Assembly (NCBI GenBank): GCA_004124875.1
Contig: SCKJ01000006.1
Span: forward strand, 186,001 to 250,000
Reading direction: 5' to 3'
Origin: Fidelibacterota bacterium
GTDB taxonomy: Bacteria; Fidelibacterota; Marinisomatia; SCGC-AAA003-L08; TS1B11
Length of the DNA stretch: 64,000 bases
In this document: positions 1 to 8,617 of the stretch, piece after piece
Layout: the number at the start of each line of letters is the position of its first letter
Position numbering within the stretch: position 1 is the stretch's first letter
Notes under the pieces: model-generated
What the model was told of the DNA's origin: nothing
Seen by the model: the letters and a program-made list of their open reading frames with translations, nothing else
The model's database searches: none
Translations under genes and position numbers: made by a program

Positions 1-324
1 CTCGGCTTTATCGGCGCGGCTCTGTTGCTGATGGCCTTTCTCTGGCTGTTCCAGCGCGGGGTCGTCATTGCCAAGCACGCACAGGACCCTTTCGGCATGT
101 TCCTGGCGCTGGGCATCAGCATCAACCTGATGATGTACGTCCTGGTCAATACGGGGGTGGTGACGCAGCTGCTGCCCAACACGGGCGTGCCCCTTCCGCT
201 GATCAGTTACGGCGGCACCCATCTGGTTTTTACTCTCATGAGTCTGGGGATATTGCTCAACATTTCAAAGGCCACACGGAGACGCGAGTGGCAGCAGCAG
301 TTGATTCATGCCAGATCAAGATGA
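1..324 (+). CDS. ftsW: FtsW, C-terminal part (5' end outside window)
   Basis: SEDS-family peptidoglycan glycosyltransferase of the division septum, here only the last 107 residues. The frame is open from base 1. Visible are two or three membrane helices and the SEDS signature LPNTGVPLPLISYGG at about residues 58-72 of the fragment, followed by a basic tail. RodA shares the motif, but the position directly before murG in a division cluster favours FtsW. The stop overlaps murG by 17 bases, suggesting coupled translation. Confidence 0.88.
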   Translation, partial: LGFIGAALLLMAFLWLFQRGVVIAKHAQDPFGMFLALGISINLMMYVLVNTGVVTQLLPNTGVPLPLISYGGTHLVFTLMSLGILLNISKATRRREWQQQLIHARSR

Positions 325-1432
325 CAAGGAGATACGGATCGTGATAGCAGGCGGCGGCACAGGGGGCCATCTATTCCCCGCCCTGGGAATCGCCCGGGCA
401 TTGCGGGCAGAGAGCGCTAATGTCCGCATCACTTTTATCGGCTCGCGCTTCGGACTGGAGGCGCGCATCCTGCCCGACGCCGGCGAGGAGGTGCACCTGC
501 TGACCATACGGGGACTGCAACGAGGCTTCTCGCTGCGCTCCATCGGCAGGAACCTGATGCTGCCCTGGCGCTTTATCCGTGCTTACCTGGCCAGTGCGGC
601 TATCCTGCGCCGGGTTGATCCCCACGTGGTGGTGGGGACAGGCGGCTATGCTGCCGCCCTCCCGCTGGCTGCGGCGCAGAGGCGGAATATCCCTACTTTG
701 CTGCAGGAGCAGAACAGTTATCCGGGGCTGACCACCCGCCGCCTGGCCCCGAGGGCGTCGCATGTCTGCCTGAATGATGAGGCCGCGGCGCCATATTTGG
801 GCACGGATCGATGGAGCGTAACCGGCAATCCCGTTGCCTTACCTGTGGTCAACGTCGACCCGGCGCAGGCGCGCAAAACGCTGGGCATGAGCGCGACTGG
901 CCGCGTGATCTTCATCCTCGGCGGCAGTCAGGGCAGCCGTCCGCTGAACGACCATTTTCTCTCACACTGGCAGACCTACACCGAATCGATGGGCGTGCAT
1001 CTGCTGTGGCAGACGGGCGCATCCCAGTACGACCAGGTGGCCGGGGCAACCGGAGAATCAGGCAAGGTAACCGCGATCCCGTTCATTGATGACATGGCCG
1101 CGGCCTACGCCGCCGCCGACCTGGTGATCTGCCGGGCCGGCGCCATGACGCTGTCGGAACTCACGTTGCAGGGCAAGCCGTCCATACTCGTGCCTCTGCC
1201 ATCCGCCGCCGCGGATCACCAGACCCACAACGCCAAAGGGTTGGCCGGCAAAGGCGCGGCGGTGGCGTTGCCGCAGTCCGATCTGCCCAGTGGCGCGCTG
1301 GAAAAAATTGTGACCGGCCTCCTGGCTGACCCGGAAGCGTTGTCTGCCATGGGAGCAGCGGCGCGCAGGGCGGCGCAACCTCAAGCGGGGGCAGCGGTGG
1401 CCACCGAAATATTGAAACTGGCCCAGGCATGA
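308..1432 (+). CDS. murG: UDP-GlcNAc:undecaprenyl-PP-MurNAc-pentapeptide GlcNAc transferase
   Basis: Membrane-associated GT28 enzyme that makes lipid II from lipid I on the inner face of the cytoplasmic membrane. The 374 residues match the family length. The glycine-rich acceptor loop GGGTGGH lies at residues 15-21, and the C-terminal donor-binding segment RAGAMTLSE is near residue 276. A GTG at 341 is an alternative start that would drop the charged N-terminal extension, but the ATG at 308 gives the overlap with ftsW typical of this cluster. The stop overlaps murC as ATGA. Confidence 0.96.
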   Translation: MPDQDDKEIRIVIAGGGTGGHLFPALGIARALRAESANVRITFIGSRFGLEARILPDAGEEVHLLTIRGLQRGFSLRSIGRNLMLPWRFIRAYLASAAILRRVDPHVVVGTGGYAAALPLAAAQRRNIPTLLQEQNSYPGLTTRRLAPRASHVCLNDEAAAPYLGTDRWSVTGNPVALPVVNVDPAQARKTLGMSATGRVIFILGGSQGSRPLNDHFLSHWQTYTESMGVHLLWQTGASQYDQVAGATGESGKVTAIPFIDDMAAAYAAADLVICRAGAMTLSELTLQGKPSILVPLPSAAADHQTHNAKGLAGKGAAVALPQSDLPSGALEKIVTGLLADPEALSAMGAAARRAAQPQAGAAVATEILKLAQA

Positions 1433-2805
1433 AATTCGGCGGCATCAAACATATCCATTTCATCGGCCTCGGCGGCATCGGCATGAGCGGCATGGCGGAA
1501 CTCCTTCTGGCCCACGATTTCAAAGTCTCCGGCTCCGATATCCTGCCGTCCGGCATTACCGAGAGGCTGCAAAAGCAGGGCATCACCTTCTATGAGGGAC
1601 ACGACGCGTCCCACGTGGCCGACTGCGATCTGGTGGTTTTCTCATCGGCGGTCAAACAGGACAATCCCGAGATTACCGCGGCCAGGGAGCGGCGGATTCC
1701 GGTCATTCGCCGGGCGGAAATGCTGGGCGAACTGCTGAAGGTCGCGGAAACGAGCGTCGCGGTGGGCGGCACCCACGGCAAAACCACCACTGCATCCATG
1801 ATCGGCGCCATGCTGACCACGGCCCAGCGCGACCCCACCATGATCATTGGCGGCATCGTCAAAAGCCTCGGCACCAACGCCCGCCGCGGACAGGGCGATA
1901 TTATGGTGGTAGAGGCCGATGAATTCGACCGCTCGTTCCTCTCGCTCACGCCCGTGCTGGCGGTGATTACCAACATCGATCTGGAACACCGCGACACCTA
2001 TCCAACAGTTGGGGAGCTGACCGCAGCCTTCGCCAGTTTTGCCAACTCTGTCCCCTTTTACGGCCGCGTGATCGTCTGTCTGGATGACCCGCTGGTGCAG
2101 GACCTGTTGCCGCGCATTATGCGCCCCGTGATCACTTACGGCCTGGTGCCACAGGCGAATGTGAAGGCCCTCAACCTCTCCTTCAGCGAGACGAGCTCCG
2201 ATTTTGATCTGCACGTCAACGGCCACGACCCGGCGCAAGTTCATCTGTCAGTGCCCGGCGAGCACAACGTGCTCAACGCTCTGGCAGCCGTGGCCACCGG
2301 CCTGGAGCTGCAGGTGCCCATTGAGCAGATCATTTCAGGTCTGGCTCAGTTTACCGGTGTGGACCGCCGCTTTGAGATCACCGGGCAGGTTAACGATGTC
2401 CTGTTTGTGGACGACTACGCGCACCATCCCAGTGAAGTCGCCGCCGTGCTCAAAGCTGCCCGCGCCGGGTGGAACAGGCGGCTGGTGGCGGTTTTCCAGC
2501 CCCACCTGTTCACCCGCACCCGCGACTTCCATGAAGCTTTTGCCCGGGTCTTCTTGAACAGCGACGTGCTGGTTGTTACCGGAATCTATCCCGCCCGGGA
2601 GGAGCCCATCGAGGGGATTACCGCTCAGCTCATTACCGATGGCGCGGCGAAAATCGGGCACAAGCAGGTCCACTATATTGCCGACAAAAACGATCTGCCC
2701 CAAGGTGTTGCTGCGCTCATCACCCGCGGGGATATGGTCCTGACCCTCGGCGCCGGCGATATTACCCGTTACAACCAGGCCATTCGAGAGGCCTACGCAT
2801 CATGA
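1429..2805 (+). CDS. murC: UDP-N-acetylmuramate--L-alanine ligase
   Basis: Cytoplasmic ATP-dependent Mur ligase adding the first amino acid of the peptidoglycan stem peptide. The N-terminal UDP-binding domain carries GLGGIGMS at residues 13-20. The ATP-binding P-loop GTHGKTTT lies at 114-121, and the central and C-terminal Mur ligase domains follow (DDYAHHPSE near residue 330). At 458 residues it has the normal length. It shares ATGA junctions with murG before and murB after, so the three are probably translated in a coupled way. Confidence 0.97.
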   Translation: MKFGGIKHIHFIGLGGIGMSGMAELLLAHDFKVSGSDILPSGITERLQKQGITFYEGHDASHVADCDLVVFSSAVKQDNPEITAARERRIPVIRRAEMLGELLKVAETSVAVGGTHGKTTTASMIGAMLTTAQRDPTMIIGGIVKSLGTNARRGQGDIMVVEADEFDRSFLSLTPVLAVITNIDLEHRDTYPTVGELTAAFASFANSVPFYGRVIVCLDDPLVQDLLPRIMRPVITYGLVPQANVKALNLSFSETSSDFDLHVNGHDPAQVHLSVPGEHNVLNALAAVATGLELQVPIEQIISGLAQFTGVDRRFEITGQVNDVLFVDDYAHHPSEVAAVLKAARAGWNRRLVAVFQPHLFTRTRDFHEAFARVFLNSDVLVVTGIYPAREEPIEGITAQLITDGAAKIGHKQVHYIADKNDLPQGVAALITRGDMVLTLGAGDITRYNQAIREAYAS

Positions 2806-3758
2806 ACATTTCCGCGCCCGTAGCCCCGCCACAGTGGTTGTCGGCCGTGTCGCTGGCGACCACGCCCCTGTTGCAGGAGCCGCTCAGCAAGCACACCTCC
2901 TACGGCATCGGCGGCCCCGCTGAAGTGTTCGCCAAGCCAACCACGCAGGCTGAGCTGGCGCAGCTGCTCAGGGCGGCAACCGGCGCCGGAGTGCCCATTC
3001 AGTTTCTCGGTTCGGGCAGCAATTGCCTGGTGAGCGACACGGGCGTGAAGGGCCTAATGATCTCGTTGGCCGGGGCCTTTAAGCAGCTCGACATCAAAGG
3101 GAGCAAAGTCGTGGCGCAGAGCGGGGTCATGCTGGGACACATGGTCAAACTCTGCCTCAAGGGAGGCCTCACAGGCATGGAAAGCCTCGTGGGAGTGCCC
3201 GGCACCGTGGGTGGCGCACTCATTATGAACGCCGGCGCTTTCGGCGGAGAAATTTCCATGTACCTGGAAAGGGCCGCGGTGTTGACTTTAAAAGGCGAGG
3301 CGAAGGAGTATGGCAGGGACGAGCTGAGCTTCAGTTACCGCGAGTCCTCCTTTGCCGGCGATGAAATAATTATCGAGGCGACCTTCAACTTTCCCGAGGG
3401 CGACACCGATGAGAGCGCCACACGCAAGGCCGAGGCTTCGGCCCGGCGCAAGGCCAGCCAGCCGCTCACTTTCCGGTCAGCGGGATCGGTGTTCAAGAAT
3501 CCGTCCTCCGGCATGGCGGCTGGAATGCTCATCGACCAAGCGGGACTCAAGGGCACTCGCCGGGGCGGGGCGGAGATATCGTCCAAGCACGCAAATTTCG
3601 TCATTAACCACGGCAGCGCCTCATCAGACGATGTGGCGCACCTGATCAAGCTGGCGGCCAAAACCGTGAAGGAGCAGCACGGCGTGCAGCTGGAACTGGA
3701 AATCCGGACGCTCGGTTTCGAACCGGGATTCTGGGAGGAGGCAGGTCTTGGAAAATGA
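2802..3758 (+). CDS. murB: UDP-N-acetylenolpyruvoylglucosamine reductase
   Basis: FAD enzyme that reduces UDP-GlcNAc-enolpyruvate to UDP-MurNAc using NADPH. FAD-binding motifs are GSGSN at residues 70-74 and PGTVGGA near 133. The catalytic serine sits in AGSVFKNP at residue 229, and a C-terminal acidic segment ELEIRTLGF starts near 299. The length of 318 residues and the SYRESSF element fit the short (type II) MurB group. No ddl gene lies between murB and ftsQ; the stop overlaps ftsQ by 11 bases. Confidence 0.95.
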   Translation: MNISAPVAPPQWLSAVSLATTPLLQEPLSKHTSYGIGGPAEVFAKPTTQAELAQLLRAATGAGVPIQFLGSGSNCLVSDTGVKGLMISLAGAFKQLDIKGSKVVAQSGVMLGHMVKLCLKGGLTGMESLVGVPGTVGGALIMNAGAFGGEISMYLERAAVLTLKGEAKEYGRDELSFSYRESSFAGDEIIIEATFNFPEGDTDESATRKAEASARRKASQPLTFRSAGSVFKNPSSGMAAGMLIDQAGLKGTRRGGAEISSKHANFVINHGSASSDDVAHLIKLAAKTVKEQHGVQLELEIRTLGFEPGFWEEAGLGK

Positions 3759-4533
3759 TATAACGCCCGCTGGAGCCTTCTGGCCTGACCGGGGCAAACA
3801 GATGCTGGTTGCGCTAGTGACGATGGCGGCCGGCTATTTCCTCGGTAGTGGCGCGATGGCCTATACCCGCGACGCCGCCGTCTTCAACCTGGAGCGCATC
3901 GAAGTCCGGGGCAACATTATTCTTACCCGCGCCGAATTGGTGGAAGCCCTTGATCTGGATCTGACGACCTCCCTTTTTGATCTGCCGATGCGCGATCTGC
4001 AGACCCGCGTGGAAGCGGTCGGCTATGTGTACGGGGTGCGGATCGGGCGCACGTTCCCCCACACCCTGTTTGTGGATGTGGTGGAAAACCGGCCGCTGGC
4101 CTATGTCGCCGGTCCCGATGAATACTACGTGCTTACCGCCGAAGGGGTGGCGCTCCCACTGCCGCACGGACGCATGGAGCTGGAGCTCCCTGCCATCGCC
4201 GGCATCGACAGCGCGGGTTCTGCCCTGGAGGCAGGTCACGTGGGCGGCCATCCCCAACTGAGCAATATTCACCAGGTGCTGCGGTACATGGAGAGCAGCC
4301 ATCCACGGCTGTTTGCGCAGCTGAGCGAGCTGGTGTTGAGTGAAAACGGGGAGGTGACCTTGTACCTCGCCGAAACCTCAACCGCCGTGAAATTGAGCGG
4401 CATAGAGATGCGTCAGTCCATTGCCCTGCTCGACGCTTTTCTCACAACGATCAGGGGCAAGAAAAACTTGCAGGATTATGCTTACATCGATCTGCGTTAC
4501 AAGCGCCAAATAGTAGTAAAGGAGCGTGCCTGA
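3748..4533 (+). CDS. ftsQ: Cell division protein FtsQ/DivIB
   Basis: Bitopic division protein that links the cytoplasmic ring to septal wall synthesis. The sequence shows a short cytoplasmic tail, one transmembrane helix at about residues 14-36, a POTRA domain at about 45-113 (FNLERIEVRGN at its start) and a FtsQ/DivIB-type domain to the end. At 261 residues it has typical length. Family sequence identity is low, so the call rests on domain order and on the place between murB and ftsA. Confidence 0.88.
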   Translation: MENDITPAGAFWPDRGKQMLVALVTMAAGYFLGSGAMAYTRDAAVFNLERIEVRGNIILTRAELVEALDLDLTTSLFDLPMRDLQTRVEAVGYVYGVRIGRTFPHTLFVDVVENRPLAYVAGPDEYYVLTAEGVALPLPHGRMELELPAIAGIDSAGSALEAGHVGGHPQLSNIHQVLRYMESSHPRLFAQLSELVLSENGEVTLYLAETSTAVKLSGIEMRQSIALLDAFLTTIRGKKNLQDYAYIDLRYKRQIVVKERA

Positions 4534-4537
4534 TATC

Positions 4538-5809
4538 ATGGTAATGTACGAAACACAACCTGCACTCATCTCCGCTCTGGACATCGGCACAGGCTGGACC
4601 ACGGCCGCCATTGCCCAGGTGGACGAGGATGGCCAATTCGCTCTTCTGGGTGTGGGCCGGGCGCCTTCCACCGGCATGCGCAACGGTATGGTCGTCAATG
4701 TCAAGGATACCATCGCGGCTATCGAAAACGCCGTCATCGAAGCGGAAACACAGGCCTACATCAAGATGGACGGCGTGTTCGTCTCCATTTCCGGGGACCA
4801 TGTCCGCAGCCTGAACAATTCGGGCGTGATCTCCATTGGCGGCAACGACACCCGCCGCGCCAACCACCGGGAAATTACCGAAGGTGATGTCGACCGCGTG
4901 CTGGAACAGGCCAAGGCCATTACCCTGCCGCCGGACCGCCAGATACTGCATGTCCTGCCCCAAGAATTCAAGGTGGACCACCAGTCGGGCATCAAAGACC
5001 CGGTGGGGCATGTGGGTCACCGGCTGGAGGCACGGGTCCACCTGGTGACGATCGTCAACACGACGGCACAAAATATCGTCCGCTGCGTGGAGGCCGCCGG
5101 GCTCTACCTTGACGAACTCGTGCTGGCCCCGCTGGCAGCGGCCTACTCGGTGCTGGACCAGACTGAAATGGACCAGGGCGTGGTGCTGATCGACATGGGC
5201 GCGGGCACTTCCGACATCATCGTCTACTACGATGGCGGCGTCCGGCAGACCGCTGTCGTGCCGCTGGGTGGCAATCGCATCACCAACGACATCGCACAGG
5301 TTCTGCACACCACATTCCAGGTCGCCGAGGCGCTTAAAAAGGAGCACGGCTACGCCAAGTTTCCCGCCACGATGGAAGAGGTGGAAATTACCATCGAAGG
5401 CATCGCCGGCAGACAGGCAAAAGTGACCAACCGCAGCGGGTTGGCGGAAATAATCGAGCCCCGGCTGGAGGAGATTCTGCTGCTGTGCCGCAACGAAGTC
5501 CGCAAAAGTGAGGTGGGCGACAAGCTCACTTTCGGCGTCGTGCTCACTGGCGGCTCTATCCAGCTGCGCGAGATTGAGGAAAAGGCGGGCGAGGTCTTTA
5601 ACGCCGATATCAAGCTTGGCTATCCCGCCGATATGAAAGGGCTCACCCAGGAAGCGACCGCACCCGAATTCGGGGTAGTCACAGGACTCTTGCGCTATGG
5701 TCTGCTGCATGGCGGAGGGATACCTGCTGGCGGTAACCCGGCCGGCATGGGTAGCATCGTCCAGAATATCGGGAGCCAGATTAAAGGTTTTTTCAAGGAA
5801 CTGTTTTAA
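4538..5809 (+). CDS. ftsA: Cell division protein FtsA
   Basis: Actin-like ATPase that tethers FtsZ to the membrane. The phosphate-1 loop is ALDIGTGWTT near the N terminus and the second nucleotide loop is VLIDMGAGTSDI near residue 225. The last 17 residues form an amphipathic helix (GSQIKGFFKELF), the usual membrane anchor. Three in-frame starts are possible: GTG 4526, ATG 4538 and ATG 4544. The GGAG at 4521-4524 is too close to the GTG, so 4538 is preferred, just after the ftsQ stop. Confidence 0.95.
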   Translation: MVMYETQPALISALDIGTGWTTAAIAQVDEDGQFALLGVGRAPSTGMRNGMVVNVKDTIAAIENAVIEAETQAYIKMDGVFVSISGDHVRSLNNSGVISIGGNDTRRANHREITEGDVDRVLEQAKAITLPPDRQILHVLPQEFKVDHQSGIKDPVGHVGHRLEARVHLVTIVNTTAQNIVRCVEAAGLYLDELVLAPLAAAYSVLDQTEMDQGVVLIDMGAGTSDIIVYYDGGVRQTAVVPLGGNRITNDIAQVLHTTFQVAEALKKEHGYAKFPATMEEVEITIEGIAGRQAKVTNRSGLAEIIEPRLEEILLLCRNEVRKSEVGDKLTFGVVLTGGSIQLREIEEKAGEVFNADIKLGYPADMKGLTQEATAPEFGVVTGLLRYGLLHGGGIPAGGNPAGMGSIVQNIGSQIKGFFKELF

Positions 5810-5827
5810 CCGGAGGGGGAAACGTCC

Positions 5828-7006
5828 ATGTTCTTCGAATTCGATGATTATGATTTGCTGAAAGCTAAAATAAAAGTGGTAGGTGTCGGAGGCGCGGGCG
5901 GCAACGCCTTAAACCGCATGATCAAGGGCAGTTTGGTCGGTGTGGAGTTCGTCGCGGTGAACACCGATGCCCAGGACCTGGATGAAAATCTTGCCGAAAT
6001 AAAGATCCAGATTGGCAAGGCGCTGACCAAAGGTCTGGGGGCCGGCGCGGATACTGAAATCGGCCGCCAGGCGGTGGAGGAAAATCAGGAGATGATCGAA
6101 CAATCTTTGAAGGGCGCCGACATGGTGTTTATCACCGCGGGTATGGGCGGCGGTACCGGCACGGGGGCTGCGCCGAATATTGCCCGCATCGCCAAAAACC
6201 TGGGCTGTCTCACGATCGGCATCGTCACCCGGCCGTTCATGTTTGAAGGACGGCAGCGGGCCAAACGGGCGGATGTCGGCATCTCCGAACTGCGCCGCTA
6301 CTGCGACACTACGCTGGTGATTCCCAATGAGTCCCTGCTGCGCATCACCGATCCGGACACCACTTTCACCGATGCCCTGATCTTTGCCGATTCGATCCTG
6401 CACCAGGCCACGCGCGGCATTTCCGACCTGATTAACATCCACGGCCTGATCAACCTCGACTTTGCCGATGTGCGCACGGTCATGCTCGACATGGGTGACG
6501 CCGTCATGGGCACCGGCATTGGTCATGGCGAGGAGCGAGCCATACTGGCCGCGCAACAGGCCATCTCCTCGCCCCTGCTGCAAGACTGCAATATTGGTGG
6601 CGCGAAAGGCCTGTTGGTGAACGTCACGGGCGACAGCAGCATGACCCTGCACGAGGTTAATGATGCGGCATCCATTGTAAACGAGGAGGCGGGGGAAGAC
6701 GCGAACGTCATCTTCGGCGCGGTGATTGACGAGAACCTGCAGGATGAATTCAGGGTGACGGTCATCGCCACAGGATTCAATACCGAAGGCCGGGACGAAC
6801 ATGCTGAGGATGCCCTGGACGCCCGGGCGGCCGCCCTTGCCGCGACGCTGGAGTCAGAGCCACTCGATGTCAATATCCCCGCTTACCGGCGCGACCACCT
6901 CCTCGGCGAGGAAGCCGGCGCCCCCGCCGACCCGGTCAATCCCGAGGTCTCCGCATTCGGCCACGATCTGGATGTGCCCGCTATCCTGCGGGCCAGGCTT
7001 TCATAA
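5828..7006 (+). CDS. ftsZ: Cell division protein FtsZ
   Basis: Tubulin-like GTPase forming the division ring. It shows the glycine-rich N-terminal loop [10 protein letters not shown], the GTP signature GGGTGTG at residues 107-113, the T7-loop region [10 protein letters not shown] and a short disordered linker. The C-terminal peptide [11 protein letters not shown] is the docking segment for FtsA and ZipA-like partners. A strong ribosome binding site, GGAGGGGGA, lies at 5812-5820. It is the last gene of the cluster and is followed by a terminator. Confidence 0.98.
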   Translation: MFFEFDDYDLLKAKIKVVGVGGAGGNALNRMIKGSLVGVEFVAVNTDAQDLDENLAEIKIQIGKALTKGLGAGADTEIGRQAVEENQEMIEQSLKGADMVFITAGMGGGTGTGAAPNIARIAKNLGCLTIGIVTRPFMFEGRQRAKRADVGISELRRYCDTTLVIPNESLLRITDPDTTFTDALIFADSILHQATRGISDLINIHGLINLDFADVRTVMLDMGDAVMGTGIGHGEERAILAAQQAISSPLLQDCNIGGAKGLLVNVTGDSSMTLHEVNDAASIVNEEAGEDANVIFGAVIDENLQDEFRVTVIATGFNTEGRDEHAEDALDARAAALAATLESEPLDVNIPAYRRDHLLGEEAGAPADPVNPEVSAFGHDLDVPAILRARLS

Positions 7007-7048
7007 GGGACGAGTCCCGGTACTCCACGGCAGCCGGGGCTTAACGCA

Positions 7049-7083
7049 AAAAGCCCCCTGGCTCATGCAGCAGGGGGCTTTTG
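7049..7083. terminator. Bidirectional intrinsic terminator between ftsZ and rpmB
   Basis: Perfect 9-bp arms AGCCCCCTG (7052-7060) and CAGGGGGCT (7071-7079) enclose a 10-nt loop. They are flanked by A-rich sequence on the left and TTTT on the right, so both strands end in a U-tract. It sits between convergent genes and can serve both ftsZ (+) and rpmB (-). Confidence 0.9.
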
Positions 7084-7108
7084 CAATTCTGGCGCTGCTC
7101 GCTCGAAC

Positions 7109-7345
7109 CTAAACCTTTTCGCCTCGAGCCCGCATCTCCCGCAGGACGGCCCCAAGCCCATTCTTGTCAATAGTGCGCAACCCTTTGGCGGAGACAGTGA
7201 GGGTGATCCAGCGACCTTCTTCCCTGTGCCAGAACCTCTTTTTAAACAGGTTCAGATTAAAGCGGCGGCGGGTTTTATTATGCGCATGACTGACACTGTT
7301 CCCGAAGGAGGGCTTGCGTCCCGTCACTTGGCAGTATTGGCTCAT
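7109..7345 (-). CDS. rpmB: 50S ribosomal protein L28
   Basis: Structural protein of the large ribosomal subunit. The N terminus [12 protein letters not shown] and the basic core [12 protein letters not shown] are typical of L28. Starting at 7345 gives 78 residues, the length of the E. coli protein. An upstream in-frame ATG at 7378 would add 11 acidic residues and has no clear ribosome binding site. The metal-binding cysteine pairs of some L28 proteins are absent (one Cys only), so this is a zinc-free form. Confidence 0.93.
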   Translation of the reverse strand: MSQYCQVTGRKPSFGNSVSHAHNKTRRRFNLNLFKKRFWHREEGRWITLTVSAKGLRTIDKNGLGAVLREMRARGEKV

Positions 7346-7444
7346 ATCTAATGGTCGGCTTTCTTCAATTTCTTCCATCTAAAAATCGGGCTGAATATAC
7401 CACCACCGGCAGGGCCTGGCAATGACGGAGGCCGGCCTGAAAAG

Positions 7445-8617
7445 TTAACTCTTTCCCATTGGCAAAGTCATGCTGATCACTGTTTCCCCAGGCTTTGAGG
7501 AGACCAGACGTAATTTCCCGCGGTGAATATCCTCAACAATCCGGCGCGTCAGGCTCAGGCCCAAGCCCCATCCCCGGCGCTTGGTGGAGTAGCCTGGCCG
7601 AAAGATATTGCGGCGATCCCTGGCTGCGATGCCACTGCCGTTGTCGCGCACCTCCAGAATGCCCCCTTCAGCCGAACGGGACACCGATACTTCGATGCGG
7701 CCCTGCCGGCCCTGGCAGGCGTCTACAGAATTTTTAATGAGGTTTTCCAGCGCCCACTGCAGCAAAGTTTCGGCGCCTGAGATGGTGACGCTTTCGCCGG
7801 TGACCACAATCTCAATGTCTTTGGCGCTGCCCAGCCGTTGACGAAAGTAGACCACCGACGCCTCCGCCAGCAGGTAGAGGTCGCGCGACTCGAAGCGAGG
7901 CACCGATCCGATTTTATGGAATCGGTCCGCGATCTGCTCAAGCCGCCGCACGTCTGATTCCAGCTCATCGAGAATCTCCTCGTCGGCGCCGCCACGGTCA
8001 CGCAGATGCCCCACCCAGCCCATGAGGGAGGAGACCGGCGTGCCCAGCTGGTGGGCCGTCTCCCGGGCCATGCCGACCCAGATGGATCGCTTTTCACTGT
8101 TGCGGATCGTGGTAAAGCCGAGGAATCCGAGCAGGATAAACAGTCCGGCGACAACAATTTCGACATACGGCAGCCAGAGCAGCCGGTTGACAATGCTGCT
8201 GGTGCCGTAATGGATGTAGGAGATGGGCGTCTGTTCGTAATAGACGACGACAGGTTGGTGCTCGCGATCCATCCGCGCCAGCAGACCTCGAAAATATTCG
8301 GCAGTCTGCTCACGGCTCAGGCTGGTGTCGACATCTATGTTGCGCCAACTGACCGCCTCACCTTCGGTGGAGGTCACCACAATGGGAAACTGAATCTGCT
8401 GGATCACTTCATCAAACAGAAAGTTGATGTTTTCACTACCCGGCTCGGACGCCACCCGCCCGATGAGGTGGGCGTAGATGTCCAGCAAGCGCCTTTCGCT
8501 GTTCTCAAGATCGCTCACCAGCGTCTGGCTGTACCAGAGCAATGCCGCGATCAGCAGCGCTCCAGACGCGAACAGTCCCGCCTTGATATTGGCCGTATAG
8601 CGGTATGGGGTCACCAT
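7445..8617 (-). CDS. Membrane sensor histidine kinase (orphan)
   Basis: Two-component sensor kinase. Transmembrane helices lie at about residues 13-31 and 151-170 with an extracytoplasmic sensor of about 120 residues between them. The dimerisation/phosphoacceptor region has His189 in TAHQLGTPVSS. The ATPase domain has the N box NLIKNSVDAC (292-301), the G1 box DNGSG (325-329) and the G2 box GWGLGLS (349-355). No response regulator is in the window. The start overlaps the end of the upstream YfhO-like gene by 7 bases, so kinase and glycan genes appear to share an operon. Confidence 0.88.
   Translation of the reverse strand: MVTPYRYTANIKAGLFASGALLIAALLWYSQTLVSDLENSERRLLDIYAHLIGRVASEPGSENINFLFDEVIQQIQFPIVVTSTEGEAVSWRNIDVDTSLSREQTAEYFRGLLARMDREHQPVVVYYEQTPISYIHYGTSSIVNRLLWLPYVEIVVAGLFILLGFLGFTTIRNSEKRSIWVGMARETAHQLGTPVSSLMGWVGHLRDRGGADEEILDELESDVRRLEQIADRFHKIGSVPRFESRDLYLLAEASVVYFRQRLGSAKDIEIVVTGESVTISGAETLLQWALENLIKNSVDACQGRQGRIEVSVSRSAEGGILEVRDNGSGIAARDRRNIFRPGYSTKRRGWGLGLSLTRRIVEDIHRGKLRLVSSKPGETVISMTLPMGKS

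Noticed and set aside
4451-5710. 419-codon minus-strand ORF
   Set aside because: Antisense shadow of ftsA.
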